This document shows, in pieces, positions 34,829-42,178 of a DNA stretch of 42,178 nt. Positions within the stretch are counted from its first letter, which is position 1, and the number at the start of each line of letters is the position of its first letter. The position numbers were made by a program, and so were the translations under genes. This DNA comes from Vibrio sp. 14G-20 (GTDB lineage Bacteria; Pseudomonadota; Gammaproteobacteria; Enterobacterales; Vibrionaceae). A model generated the notes under the pieces. The model ran no database searches. It had not been told where the DNA came from and was given only the letters and a program-made list of their open reading frames with translations. The DNA lies in NCBI RefSeq assembly GCF_026241515.1, contig NZ_JAPHPW010000033.1, positions 1-42,178 on the forward strand. The letters are read 5' to 3'.

Positions 34829-35833
34829 ATGTCGTTCCCAGTTCTTATATGTGATGATTCTGCGTTAGCAAGGAAGCAGATGGCTCGATCACTGCCTAGT
34901 TCTCTAAATGCAGATATAACTTTTGCTGTTCATGGGCTTAATGCACTTGAAGAGCTCGCTCAAAACCAGTTCAAACTGATGTTCCTCGACCTCACTATGC
35001 CGGAATTAGATGGCTATGGCACATTGGAAGAGATGCAACGTTTAGGTGATACCACGCCTGTTGTGGTTGTTTCTGGTGATATCCAACCAAAAGCGCAGCA
35101 GAAGGTCATGGACCTTGGTGCTAAAGCGTTTTTGCAAAAGCCGATTGATAAAGAAGCGTTAAAAGCCATTTTACGTGAGCATGTTGAGCCACCAAAACAG
35201 CCTCAACTCATTACGCCTTCACCTTTAGAGCTCCCAATACTTCGCCGACGTGACATCTATATGGAAGTGGCGAACGTTGCGATAGGCCGTGCAGCTGATG
35301 CATTAGCGCGCCACTTTAATGTATTTGTTCACTTACCATTGCCGAATGTGAACATCTTCGAAGTGAGCGAATTGCACATGGCACTTCGTGACCTAGCAGA
35401 CAACGACCAAGTATCGGGTGTTTGCCAAGGCTTTAGCGGAGAAGGCATTGCAGGTGAAGCGCTAGTTTTGTTGAGTGATTCCAGTGTGAGCGACCTTAAG
35501 AAGCTCATGAAGGTGCCAACAGAAAGCGAGCAGCTAGAAGAACTAGAGCTGCTGATGGATGTATCGAACATCTTAGTCGGCTCATTCTTGAATGGGTTAG
35601 GGGAGCAATCAGAAGTTCGTTTCTTCCAGAGTTCGCCTGTTCTACTAGGCCAACATATCTCGATCGACTCGGTCATCGAAAATACTAGCGGCTCATTTAA
35701 AAAGACCATGACGTTCGAAGTCAGCTACAACATCGACGGCACGTCCATCCGTTGTGACCTTCTATTTATGTTCGTTGATGAGTCTTTGCCTCTTCTAGAC
35801 AACAAATTGGCCTACCTAATGGAGGAGTTTTAA
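34829..35833 (+). CDS. Response regulator fused to a CheC-like domain
   Basis: This 334-residue protein joins a CheY-like receiver domain (about 1-118) to a CheC/CheX-like domain (about 138-334). The receiver has all active residues: D9, D10, the phospho-acceptor D54, S82 and K104. The CheC part shows two paired helices with the E/D-x-x-N signature: E146-V-A-N149 and D244-V-S-N247. CheC proteins dephosphorylate CheY-P, so this fusion could regulate its own receiver or act as a phosphate sink for a chemotaxis-type pathway. No kinase is adjacent. Its stop is one base before the ATG of a PAS protein, and that gene's ribosome site (GGAGGAG) is inside this one, so the two are translationally coupled. 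Confidence 0.88.
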   Translation: MSFPVLICDDSALARKQMARSLPSSLNADITFAVHGLNALEELAQNQFKLMFLDLTMPELDGYGTLEEMQRLGDTTPVVVVSGDIQPKAQQKVMDLGAKAFLQKPIDKEALKAILREHVEPPKQPQLITPSPLELPILRRRDIYMEVANVAIGRAADALARHFNVFVHLPLPNVNIFEVSELHMALRDLADNDQVSGVCQGFSGEGIAGEALVLLSDSSVSDLKKLMKVPTESEQLEELELLMDVSNILVGSFLNGLGEQSEVRFFQSSPVLLGQHISIDSVIENTSGSFKKTMTFEVSYNIDGTSIRCDLLFMFVDESLPLLDNKLAYLMEEF

Positions 35834-35834
35834 T

Positions 35835-36272
35835 ATGCTGAATCTTCCTGCTGAATTTGAACAGTTCCACTGGATGGTGGACATGGTTCAAAACGTCGAT
35901 ATGGGGCTGGTGGTCATTAACCGTGACTTTCAGGTACAAGTTTGGAATGGCTTCATGACGCACCATAGCGGTAAGCAATCGCATGATGCGATTGGTAAGT
36001 CTATCTTTGAACTGTTCCCTGAAATCCCTGAAGAGTGGTTTAGGCTTAAGACTAAGCCGGTTTACGATTTAGGCTGTCGCAGCTTCATTACATGGCAACA
36101 AAGGCCTTATCTGTTTAAGTGTCGTAACGTTAGGCCTGTAACCCAACAGGCCGATTTCATGTATCAGAACGTGACGCTTAACCCGATGCGCTCGCCAACA
36201 GGCCAAGTTACCTCATTGTTCTTGTCTATTCAGGATGCAACGGCAGAAGCCTTGATGTCTAATAAGGGCTAG
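35835..36272 (+). CDS. Stand-alone PAS-domain protein
   Basis: This 145-residue protein is essentially one PAS domain (about 15-135): MGLVVINRDFQVQVWNGFMTHHSG is the classic N-terminal PAS strand-turn-helix, AIGKSIFELFPEI follows, and PTGQVTSLFLSIQDAT closes the sheet. It has no output domain, so it must act by binding a partner, most likely the REC-CheC protein with which it is translationally coupled. The ligand (heme, flavin or small molecule) cannot be told from sequence; two Cys are present. A strong terminator ends this two-gene operon. Confidence 0.85.
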   Translation: MLNLPAEFEQFHWMVDMVQNVDMGLVVINRDFQVQVWNGFMTHHSGKQSHDAIGKSIFELFPEIPEEWFRLKTKPVYDLGCRSFITWQQRPYLFKCRNVRPVTQQADFMYQNVTLNPMRSPTGQVTSLFLSIQDATAEALMSNKG

Positions 36273-36331
36273 AGCCTATCTTAGTTCTATGACTCAATAG
36301 CTTGGCAACAACAATTCAAACATCAAATAGA

Positions 36332-36366
36332 AATGGCTAAGGTGAATCACCTTAGTCATTTTTTTG
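36332..36366 (+). terminator. Terminator of the REC-CheC/PAS operon
   Basis: A 13-bp stem with one G-T pair (core CTAAGGTG / CACCTTAG, loop AAT) is followed by six T. Confidence 0.87.
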
Positions 36367-36842
36367 TTTTCTATTCTTCAATTGACCTTAAAGGCTTCGA
36401 TCTTTTTCGTCTGCTCACTACAAATCCCCACCATTTACTCTGTTTTTCAGCTCAGCGAACTCTCTTTGTTCGAACCTTTTCCCTTTAGAATCTCGATGGA
36501 ATGAACTGCTAGGTGGCAAAGAAGCATGATCTCGGCTGTTAGTGGTTTATAAATTTTGTTGTTTTAGGTGGCTTTTAATAGAGGGCGAACTTTGAATTTT
36601 AAAAACCAAATGAATCGTGCCTTCAAGATAGAGCGAATTGAGGTGTATTTTTACTACTTGATGCTAGCCAACAGCGCGATGAGTTTGCTGAATTTGGTCG
36701 AAAACAGAAATAATTTGGAAAAAATCGAATTTATTTAAGAAAAAAGGCATTTTTTTGTTGGAGAAAAGTGTGATTTTTATGTGATATCGAGGCACTTTCT
36801 TCACATATTTGCTAAATGAAGTCGATATTGTGTGAACAAGAA
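36367..36842 (+). other. Gene-free, AT-rich region
   Basis: No ORF with a plausible start is seen. An inverted pair ATATCGA (36785-36791) / TCGATAT (36822-36828) lies near its end, upstream of the PurR-like boxes. Confidence 0.4.
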
Positions 36843-36858
36843 AGGAAAACGATTGCGC
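36843..36858 (-). promoter_or_regulatory. PurR-like box 1
   Basis: On the minus strand GCGCAATCGTTTTCCT fits the E. coli PurR consensus ANGCAANCGNTTNCNT at 10 of 11 defined positions. It is about 300 bp upstream of the GMP reductase gene, a purine-salvage gene. Confidence 0.5.
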
Positions 36859-36864
36859 AATAAA

Positions 36865-36880
36865 CCGACAGCGTTTGCGT
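36865..36880 (+). promoter_or_regulatory. PurR-like box 2
   Basis: CCGACAGCGTTTGCGT fits the PurR consensus at 8 of 11 defined positions, 6 bp after box 1. One half-site (GCGTTTGCGT) is excellent and the other poor. Confidence 0.35.
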
Positions 36881-37018
36881 GATTGGTTCGCTAAGTTGTT
36901 AATTAGTAAGAGTTTAGTAGGAAAGTATTACTTGGGAGGTTTTACTAGATATGGAATCTTCGAGAGGATAGCATAAAAAAAAATGAAATATCAGACTTGC
37001 TGTTAGTAAATCACGACC

Positions 37019-37024
37019 TATAAT
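37019..37024 (+). promoter_or_regulatory. Perfect -10 element upstream of guaC
   Basis: TATAAT lies 16 bp downstream of TTGCTG (36997-37002), a weak -35. Transcription would start about 37031, within the left arm of the following hairpin, giving a guaC leader of about 120 bases. Confidence 0.5.
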
Positions 37025-37028
37025 GCTG

Positions 37029-37063
37029 AAAACCGGAGCGTCTGCCAACGCTCCGGTTTTTTT
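37029..37063 (+). terminator. Intrinsic terminator-like hairpin in the guaC leader
   Basis: A perfect 13-bp GC-rich stem AAAACCGGAGCGT with its complement, loop CTGCCA, is followed by a T-run. It has no annotated gene upstream for more than 650 bp, so it may end a short RNA, attenuate guaC, or insulate it. Confidence 0.75.
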
Positions 37064-37076
37064 GTGTCCGAAGAAA

Positions 37077-37104
37077 AGTAAACTCGTCTGCCAACGGTTT
37101 TACT
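37077..37104 (+). other. Second leader hairpin with the same loop
   Basis: AGTAAA / TTTACT enclose CGT-CTGCCA-ACG. The 12-mer CGTCTGCCAACG (37085-37096) repeats the loop of the preceding terminator (37039-37050) exactly. Confidence 0.55.
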
Positions 37105-37151
37105 ACGCATTTCGCGAGAGACACATAATTTTATGAATCAAGGAAAACACC

Positions 37152-38195
37152 ATGCGTATCGAACAAGAACTTAAGTTAGGTTTCAAAGATGTACTCTTCC
37201 GTCCGAAGCGTTCTACCCTTAAGAGCCGTTCTCAAGTTGAATTAACCCGCGATTTTACATTCAAGCATAGCGGTCGTCAATGGTCTGGTACTCCAGTAAT
37301 TGCAGCTAACATGGATTCGGTAGCAAGCTTTGAAATGGCAACTGCTCTAGCAGAGCACGGTGTTATGACTGCAGTACACAAGCACTACACAGTAGAGCAG
37401 TGGGCTGAGTTTGCTAAAACAGCAGACAAGAAAACTCTAAACAACGTTTTTGTATCAACAGGTACGTCTGAAGCTGAGTTCGAGAAAGTTAAGAAGATCA
37501 TGGCGCTTAGCGAAGAGTTCGTATTCATCTGTATCGATATCGCTAACGGCTACTCAGAGCACCTTGTTGAGTTCGTACAAAAAGTACGTGCTGAATTCCC
37601 GACAAAAGTTATCTCTGCGGGTAACGTTGTAACAGGTGACATGGTTGAAGAGCTAATCCTAGCTGGCGCAGACATCGTTAAGGTTGGTATCGGCCCTGGT
37701 TCTGTTTGTACTACACGTGTTAAAACAGGCGTAGGTTACCCTCAACTTTCTGCGATCATCGAATGTGGCGACGCAGCACACGGCCTTGGCGGCATGATCA
37801 TCGGTGACGGTGGCTGTTCATGTGCGGGTGACGTTTCTAAAGCGTTCGGCGGCGGTGCTGACTTCGTAATGCTAGGCGGCATGCTAGCTGGTCACTCTGA
37901 GTCAGGCGGTGAAGTAGTAGAGCAAGACGGTAAGCAATACATGAAGTTCTATGGAATGTCGTCTCAGTCGGCTATGGACAAGCACTCAGGTGGTGTTGCT
38001 AAGTACCGCGCAGCGGAAGGTAAAACTGTTCTACTTCCATACCGTGGTTCAGTTCACAACACAATTTCTGACATCCTTGGTGGTGTACGTTCAACTTGTA
38101 CATACGTAGGCGCAGCAAAGCTTAAAGAGCTAACTAAGCGTACGACTTTCATCCGTGTACAAGAGCAAGAGAACAACGTATTCGGTAAAGAGTAA
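37152..38195 (+). CDS. guaC: GMP reductase
   Basis: This 347-residue enzyme converts GMP to IMP with NADPH, returning guanine nucleotides to the purine pool. It starts MRIEQELKLGFKDVLFRPKR and has the catalytic C186 in GIGPGSVCTTR, the IMP-binding DGGCSCAGDV loop, GGMLAGHSESGGE and the late YGMSSQSAM flap, all as in the E. coli enzyme and at normal length. It has AAGGA before the ATG and a strong terminator after the stop. Two PurR-like boxes, a perfect -10 and two related hairpins lie in the long leader, suggesting purine control. Confidence 0.96.
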   Translation: MRIEQELKLGFKDVLFRPKRSTLKSRSQVELTRDFTFKHSGRQWSGTPVIAANMDSVASFEMATALAEHGVMTAVHKHYTVEQWAEFAKTADKKTLNNVFVSTGTSEAEFEKVKKIMALSEEFVFICIDIANGYSEHLVEFVQKVRAEFPTKVISAGNVVTGDMVEELILAGADIVKVGIGPGSVCTTRVKTGVGYPQLSAIIECGDAAHGLGGMIIGDGGCSCAGDVSKAFGGGADFVMLGGMLAGHSESGGEVVEQDGKQYMKFYGMSSQSAMDKHSGGVAKYRAAEGKTVLLPYRGSVHNTISDILGGVRSTCTYVGAAKLKELTKRTTFIRVQEQENNVFGKE

Positions 38196-38224
38196 TCTGA
38201 ACGGATTCGAATAATTTGAAGATC

Positions 38225-38253
38225 AAGAGCCGCTTTTTAGCGGCTCTTTTTTT
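38225..38253 (+). terminator. Terminator of guaC
   Basis: A perfect 10-bp stem AAGAGCCGCT / AGCGGCTCTT with loop TTTT is followed by five further T. Confidence 0.88.
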
Positions 38254-38426
38254 GGAATTTTACGGAATAACTAATTGGTTTTTAAATGGATGATATTAAG
38301 TACTGGTGTTCCGATGGGAAGCAAAACCTATCGAGTACGTGATGCAAAAAAACGTATATGAGTTGTTTGAATGATAGACGTTCATCCAACTGATCCGCAT
38401 CATCAATGCTAGACATCAAGTTAAGC

Positions 38427-38500
38427 GACTTTTCCATACTTCACGTAATTCATGACATGTTAATGTTCTGATTTGCGAAACTGATTTCTGTCCAGAAACG
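38427..38500 (+). repeat. Imperfect direct repeat, copy 1
   Basis: This stretch (GACTTTTCCATACTT to GATTTCTGTCCAGAAACG) is roughly three-quarters identical by eye to 38977-39050. It lies in a gene-free region (38254-38649) in which I see nothing else. Confidence 0.55.
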
Positions 38501-38649
38501 TTTTTAAAATTGATCAAACGCTATTGTCCTCCGACAACAATGGCTAGATCTAGATCGAGCATAAGGCCAGATAGAGTTTAAAAGTAGGTAGTGGTTAGGG
38601 GGGAATTGGTGATCTTAATTACACATCCCTGTGTAACGTATTCTGAATG

Positions 38650-38853
38650 TCAGCTGGCTTTAAAGCGCTTCATAAATTGACCAAAGCGTGGAATCAGGTT
38701 TTGCACAGTCGGCGCATCGGGAATCTCATTTACAAAAATCATAAAGCGCTGTGCTTTACTTTTATCACCTTGAGCAGTCCCTGCTAGTATTGCTTGAGCT
38801 AAAATTACATGCTCAGCGGTAACGTCCTTATTCGAAAATTCGTGAATCAACAT
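38650..38853 (-). CDS. Unknown 67-residue protein between direct repeats
   Basis: I do not recognise it. The protein is soluble and helical in look (VTAEHVILAQAILAGTAQG, then VQNLIPRFGQFMKRFKAS), with a basic C-terminus. AGGA lies about 9 bases before the ATG at 38853, which is why the longer ORF from 38934 is not used. It sits between two imperfect direct repeats in an AT-rich stretch with an IS remnant, so it may be a horizontally gained cassette. Confidence 0.5.
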   Translation of the reverse strand: MLIHEFSNKDVTAEHVILAQAILAGTAQGDKSKAQRFMIFVNEIPDAPTVQNLIPRFGQFMKRFKAS

Positions 38854-39360
38854 AGAAAATCCTAATAAGTATAAATACGGATGTAATAATACAATATATC
38901 GATGTTTATATCGATAGCTTATGGCATTCATCAATGTCAGATTTGTGTGAAAATAATACAGGACAGTGAGCTTAGTGACTTTCCATACTTATGCTAATTC
39001 GTGATTTGCTAATACTTGGTTCTCCGAAACACATTTCTGTCCAAAAGCGTCACAATCTGAAATTTAATACATGGCATTTTCTAGCGTGAAAATGCCCCAA
39101 AGTGCGTTAGAGCATTTTATCGGCCGTAATATACTTGTATCAATTTGCTATAGATTTTCTTATGTGAGGTATAAATATAAAACAGTGGCCAGTATTACTT
39201 ATCAATACAGTTAGTGAGGCTTATTGTTAAAGCCTATATTAATGAATGTATGACTGATAGTATAAAAAACACTTAACCTTAAATAAGTGAGGGTTTATAG
39301 ATAGTATTCCTTTTGATCTAGGCCACACTTGTCGTTAACTGATATTTTATTCAATATACC
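38854..39360. other. Gene-free AT-rich region
   Basis: It contains the second direct-repeat copy and a perfect 8-bp hairpin GGCATTTT / AAAATGCC (39073-39096). I see no gene. Confidence 0.4.
38977..39050 (+). repeat. Imperfect direct repeat, copy 2
   Basis: It runs from GACTTTCCATACTT to CATTTCTGTCCAAAAGCG and matches copy 1 with small gaps. The two copies bracket the 67-residue gene. Confidence 0.55.
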
Positions 39361-40299
39361 GGCGTTGTTGATCAAATCAGCTTGAAGATCAACGACACCA
39401 TGCATCGCTAGCCGTTAGCTTCTAACAGGCATACCTAGTCCTATGATTTTGTTAATCGCTTTGACATTCGCCATGATTTCGCCCACTTGAGCGTCGTAAC
39501 ATCTCAAGCTCAATTTACCGCTTGTTAGTCTTTTATATCGGGACATTGCGGTTTCAGATATTGAACGAGAGTGATAACCAGACTCAGTTTTCCACTCCGC
39601 TATTGTCCCATTTTTCAGAACTGTTACCGCTTCGTTTCTGGGATGCCCGTTTTCCCACAGAACTGCTGTTTTTCGAGGCGGTATTAACGGAGTGCGGCCT
39701 TTATTTTTCAGAGTATCGTGGCAATTTTTTGTATCATATTCCCCATTGGCAGATACGGCAGCGACCTTTCTGCGTAGTGGGTTGAGTAACGTCGGTAACA
39801 CTTCACTATCTCCAACATTTACAAGACTGACTTCCGCCCTAATAGCTTCGTGAGTATCTACGTCTACAGCTAAGTGCAGTTTGCGCCATGTTCTACGTTT
39901 TTCTGCACCATGCTTTTTCACTTTCCACTCACCCTCTCCAAAGACTTTAAAGCCAGTCGAATCAATGGCTATATGGCGAATAGCCCCTCTAGACTTATTA
40001 CGATATTTGACTTGAACTGTCTTCGAGCGTTTACTGATACAGGTGTAGTCAGGGGACGTGAGTGGAACCCCCAATAACTTAAAGATAGAGTCGATAAAGC
40101 CTTGAAGAGCTCGTAATGGAAGAGAGAAGATACCCTTAATCATCAAGGCAGTTTCAATCGCTGTATCAGAGTACTGAAAGCCTCTCCCACGCTTGCCATG
40201 ATGTGTTTTGCATCTATCCAGAACGTAACCGAACCTCGTTTACAAAGAGCCTTATTGTACTCCGCCCAATATACCTGTTAAATAATAAAGGACAACACC
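39361..40299 (-). mobile_element. Decayed IS5-family insertion sequence
   Basis: A broken IS5-type transposase is bounded by related ends: GGCGTTGTTG reads inward at 39361 and GGTGTTGTCC reads inward on the minus strand from 40299. The ends are only partly alike and no clear target duplication is seen, so boundaries are approximate (about 940 bp). Confidence 0.6.
39415..40274 (-). pseudogene. IS5-family transposase, broken
   Basis: The open part (minus strand, 40146 down to 39415) covers most of an IS903-like DDE transposase: IAIDSTG with the first Asp, WRKLHLAVD, and SISETAM with the Glu. The N-terminal part continues upstream in pieces: WAEYNKALCKRGSVTFWID is in one frame (about 40268-40212), then THHGKRGRGFQYSDTAIETA in another, so a deletion or frameshift lies near 40208-40214. 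No start codon precedes the first piece. The second catalytic Asp, expected in SADG-x-YDT, reads Asn (SANGEYDT, codon 39745-39747). The enzyme is thus dead on two counts. Confidence 0.82.
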
Positions 40300-40420
40300 C
40301 CTTATTAATGTTATGATCTTTTAAATTCTATTCGTAACATCATTCTTCTTTAATTGTGAATCATGTGTTTTTTATCAATGTTGAAGTTGGATTTAAGTGT
40401 CTGTTTACAAAGGTATATCT

Positions 40421-42178
40421 GTGTTTGCTAAAAAAGTTTTAACTGTAGCTGTGTCAGCTTTTACATTGAGCGGCTGTGGGGGGGAAGGTAGTTCTACCGA
40501 TTCTATGCCTCAAGTTCAGGAGATAAATGTAACTGTTATTGATGGGTACCTTAATGATGCCAAAGTTTGGTTAGATGTTAATGGTAATTTTGTACATGAC
40601 AATGATGAACCAATCTCGACTTCAGGTGATTCGGGTTTAGCTGTACTTGATGTGACAGATATTGATGAGCCATCTTCATTTTCGGTCGTTGTACAGGCAG
40701 ATAAGCTTTTAACTATTGATGAATCAACTAATGATTTAGTCGCGTTAGATTATGTAATGTCTGCACCTGCAGGTGAGCATATAATTACTCCGTTATCTAC
40801 TTTAGTGCATTTAGATTTATTGCAATCTAAAGCAAAAAGTAAAAGCCTATCCTCAAGTGGCAATGATTTAGATACTGCGATAGTTCAAGTCGCCATATCC
40901 TTAGGTATTAATCCTAAAGATGTTCTTGGTGATTATATTGAAAGTGGTCATGACGACGCTTTATATGCAGCTACTAATATTGTTGCGTCCGGTGTCCTAC
41001 CTGAAACGCCGGCAGAAACTTCAGCGATATCTCAAGAACCTGCAGAAAATTCAGATTTTACAGATGAACTGATTCAAGTTAATGCTGAGATAAAAACCTC
41101 AATTGATTATGCAAACTCAGATGAAAACAATATAGATATTGGAGACCTTCCGCCTGTTTATATTCCTATTGATGAAAATGAAGACTGTGGTGATGGTTTC
41201 ATTCGTGTTGATGGATCGACTATATGTGTAGCCGATACTGATAACGACGGTGTAACTAATGCGAATGATGCTTTTCCATTAGATGAAAATGAATGGCTAG
41301 ATACAGATTCAGACAATATTGGTAATAATGCAGACGACGATGATGATAACGATGGTGTACCAGATAGTGAAGATGATTTCCCATTAGACCCTACAAAATC
41401 AGAATTGATCGATGCAACACCGATAATACCGTCTACGTGTGCTGACGGCTTTGCTAAAGATGGTGAAGGCGTATGTTCAGTTGATACGGACGGTGATAAT
41501 CAACCGGATTCTGAGGATGACGATGATGATAACGATGGTGTTCCAGATAGTGAAGATGACTTTCCATTAGATCCTACAAAATCAGAATTAATCGATGCAA
41601 CACCGATAGTACCGTCTACGTGTGCTGATGGCTTTTCTAAAGATGATGAAGGCGTATGTTCAGTTGATACGGATGGTGATAATCAACCGGATTCAGAGGA
41701 TGATGATGATGATAACGATGGCGTGCCAGATCGTGTAGATGCTTTCCCATTAGATAAAACCGAAACGATTGATACCGATCTCGATGGTCAAGGTAATAAT
41801 GCTGATTTGGATGACGACAACGATGGACTGCCTGATACAATCGAAACAGAAAATGGCACCAATCCATTATTAAGCGATACCGATGGCGATGGTGTCTCTG
41901 ATATGGACGATGCATTCCCATTAGATAAAACTGAAACGATTGATACCGATCTCGATGGTCAAGGTAATAATGCTGACTTGGATGATGACAACGATGGACT
42001 GCCTGATACTGTCGAAATAGAAAACGGTACAAACCCATTATTAAGTGATACCGATGGTGATGGTGTCTCTGATAAGGACGATGCTTTCCCATTAGATAAA
42101 ACCGAAACGATTGATACTGATCACGATGGTCAAGGTAATAATGCTGACTTGGATGATGACAACGATGGACTGCCTGAT
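40421..42178 (+). CDS. Large acidic lipoprotein with thrombospondin type-3 repeats (partial)
   Basis: The frame is open from a GTG at 40421 (AAAGG 7 bases upstream) to the window end, 586 codons without a stop. The signal ends in the lipobox L-S-G-C19, so it is a lipoprotein. An N-terminal domain (about 28-190: VTVIDGYLNDAKVWLDVNGN) resembles those of other surface proteins of marine gammaproteobacteria. From about residue 265 come calcium-binding thrombospondin type-3 repeats (D-x-D-x-D-G, DDDDNDGVPD, AFPLD). Two 61-residue units and then 57-residue units repeat almost exactly, with Cys pairs in the first. It is probably a surface adhesin or protease-type protein; the C-terminal domain that would decide is outside the window. 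Confidence 0.85.
   Translation, partial: MFAKKVLTVAVSAFTLSGCGGEGSSTDSMPQVQEINVTVIDGYLNDAKVWLDVNGNFVHDNDEPISTSGDSGLAVLDVTDIDEPSSFSVVVQADKLLTIDESTNDLVALDYVMSAPAGEHIITPLSTLVHLDLLQSKAKSKSLSSSGNDLDTAIVQVAISLGINPKDVLGDYIESGHDDALYAATNIVASGVLPETPAETSAISQEPAENSDFTDELIQVNAEIKTSIDYANSDENNIDIGDLPPVYIPIDENEDCGDGFIRVDGSTICVADTDNDGVTNANDAFPLDENEWLDTDSDNIGNNADDDDDNDGVPDSEDDFPLDPTKSELIDATPIIPSTCADGFAKDGEGVCSVDTDGDNQPDSEDDDDDNDGVPDSEDDFPLDPTKSELIDATPIVPSTCADGFSKDDEGVCSVDTDGDNQPDSEDDDDDNDGVPDRVDAFPLDKTETIDTDLDGQGNNADLDDDNDGLPDTIETENGTNPLLSDTDGDGVSDMDDAFPLDKTETIDTDLDGQGNNADLDDDNDGLPDTVEIENGTNPLLSDTDGDGVSDKDDAFPLDKTETIDTDHDGQGNNADLDDDNDGLPD
40478..40484 (+). repeat. G7 homopolymer just after the lipobox
   Basis: Seven G residues follow the lipobox Cys codon. 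A slip of one base would shift the frame and cut off the whole protein, so it is a possible on/off switch. Confidence 0.6.
41345..41710 (+). repeat. Two tandem 183-bp repeats in the lipoprotein gene
   Basis: Units 41345-41527 and 41528-41710 are 61 codons each and differ at few positions. Each encodes DNDGVPDSEDDFPLDPTKSE, a Cys-containing loop and an acidic end. Confidence 0.88.
41741..42178 (+). repeat. Tandem 171-bp repeats in the lipoprotein gene
   Basis: Units 41741-41911 and 41912-42082 are 57 codons each, and a third starts at 42083 and leaves the window. They encode AFPLDKTETIDTD, GNNADLDDDNDGLPD and NGTNPLLSDTDGDGVSD and are nearly identical. Confidence 0.88.

Noticed and set aside
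38427..39050. Integron attC sites around the 67-residue gene
   Set aside because: The repeats lack the GTTRRRY and RYYYAAC core pairs and the overall palindromic folding of attC sites.
41637..42092. 151-codon minus-strand ORF rich in His, Arg and Tyr
   Set aside because: It is the antisense of GAT-rich Asp codons in the calcium-binding repeats; ATC and ATG appear there by base composition.

Overview
The window looks like a stretch of a Vibrio genome, most likely the second chromosome of a Splendidus-clade-like species. This is an inference from protein style (RNase II, DeaD, GMP reductase and a stand-alone acetate kinase very close to Vibrio versions), moderate AT content, short intergenic regions and many clean hairpin-plus-T terminators. 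No rRNA, tRNA or CRISPR array is visible. About 35 protein genes are supported, mostly single genes or two-gene units bounded by terminators.

Layout. 1-5.2 kb: a dCMP deaminase-like gene and a two-gene RND efflux operon without an outer-membrane channel. 5.4-8.7 kb: a MaoC-type dehydratase, an orphan PstS-like phosphate-binding protein with a Pho-box-like site, a small unknown protein and an AraC-type regulator. 8.8-13.3 kb: RNase II and the DEAD-box helicase DeaD, divergent across a long leader. 13.9-15.2 kb: acetate kinase with no pta beside it. 15.3-18.8 kb: a cysteine synthase-like enzyme, an XRE-cupin regulator and a BenE-family transporter, with two matching palindromic operators. 18.8-25.4 kb: an unknown lipoprotein, a CxxC-rich small protein, a LysR regulator facing an alcohol dehydrogenase/quinone reductase-like gene, a CIA30 protein whose leader carries a 7-bp tandem repeat, and a bile-acid-symporter-like carrier. 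25.4-33.2 kb: a nitrobindin-like secreted protein, two EamA/DMT transporters, a VOC protein behind a SoxR-type promoter, a secreted GH13 alpha-amylase, and a LysR regulator facing a MATE pump. 33.2-36.4 kb: a MITE-like element, a Spy/CpxP-family periplasmic protein, a small membrane protein, and a translationally coupled REC-CheC / PAS pair. 36.4-38.3 kb: guaC with a long structured leader containing PurR-like boxes.

38.3-42.2 kb is different in character: AT-rich, with imperfect direct repeats, a small orphan gene, a decayed IS5-family element and the start of a very acidic lipoprotein of thrombospondin type-3 repeats that runs off the window. It looks like accessory DNA.

The clearest regulatory discoveries are: (i) a near-perfect SoxR box with the 19-bp MerR-type spacer in front of the VOC gene; (ii) PurR-like boxes, a terminator hairpin and a perfect -10 in the guaC leader, compatible with an unannotated short RNA or attenuator; (iii) paired XRE operators linking a BenE transporter to a possible sulfur-metabolism module; (iv) a heptamer repeat that could vary expression of the CIA30 gene. 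None has been tested by search or experiment.
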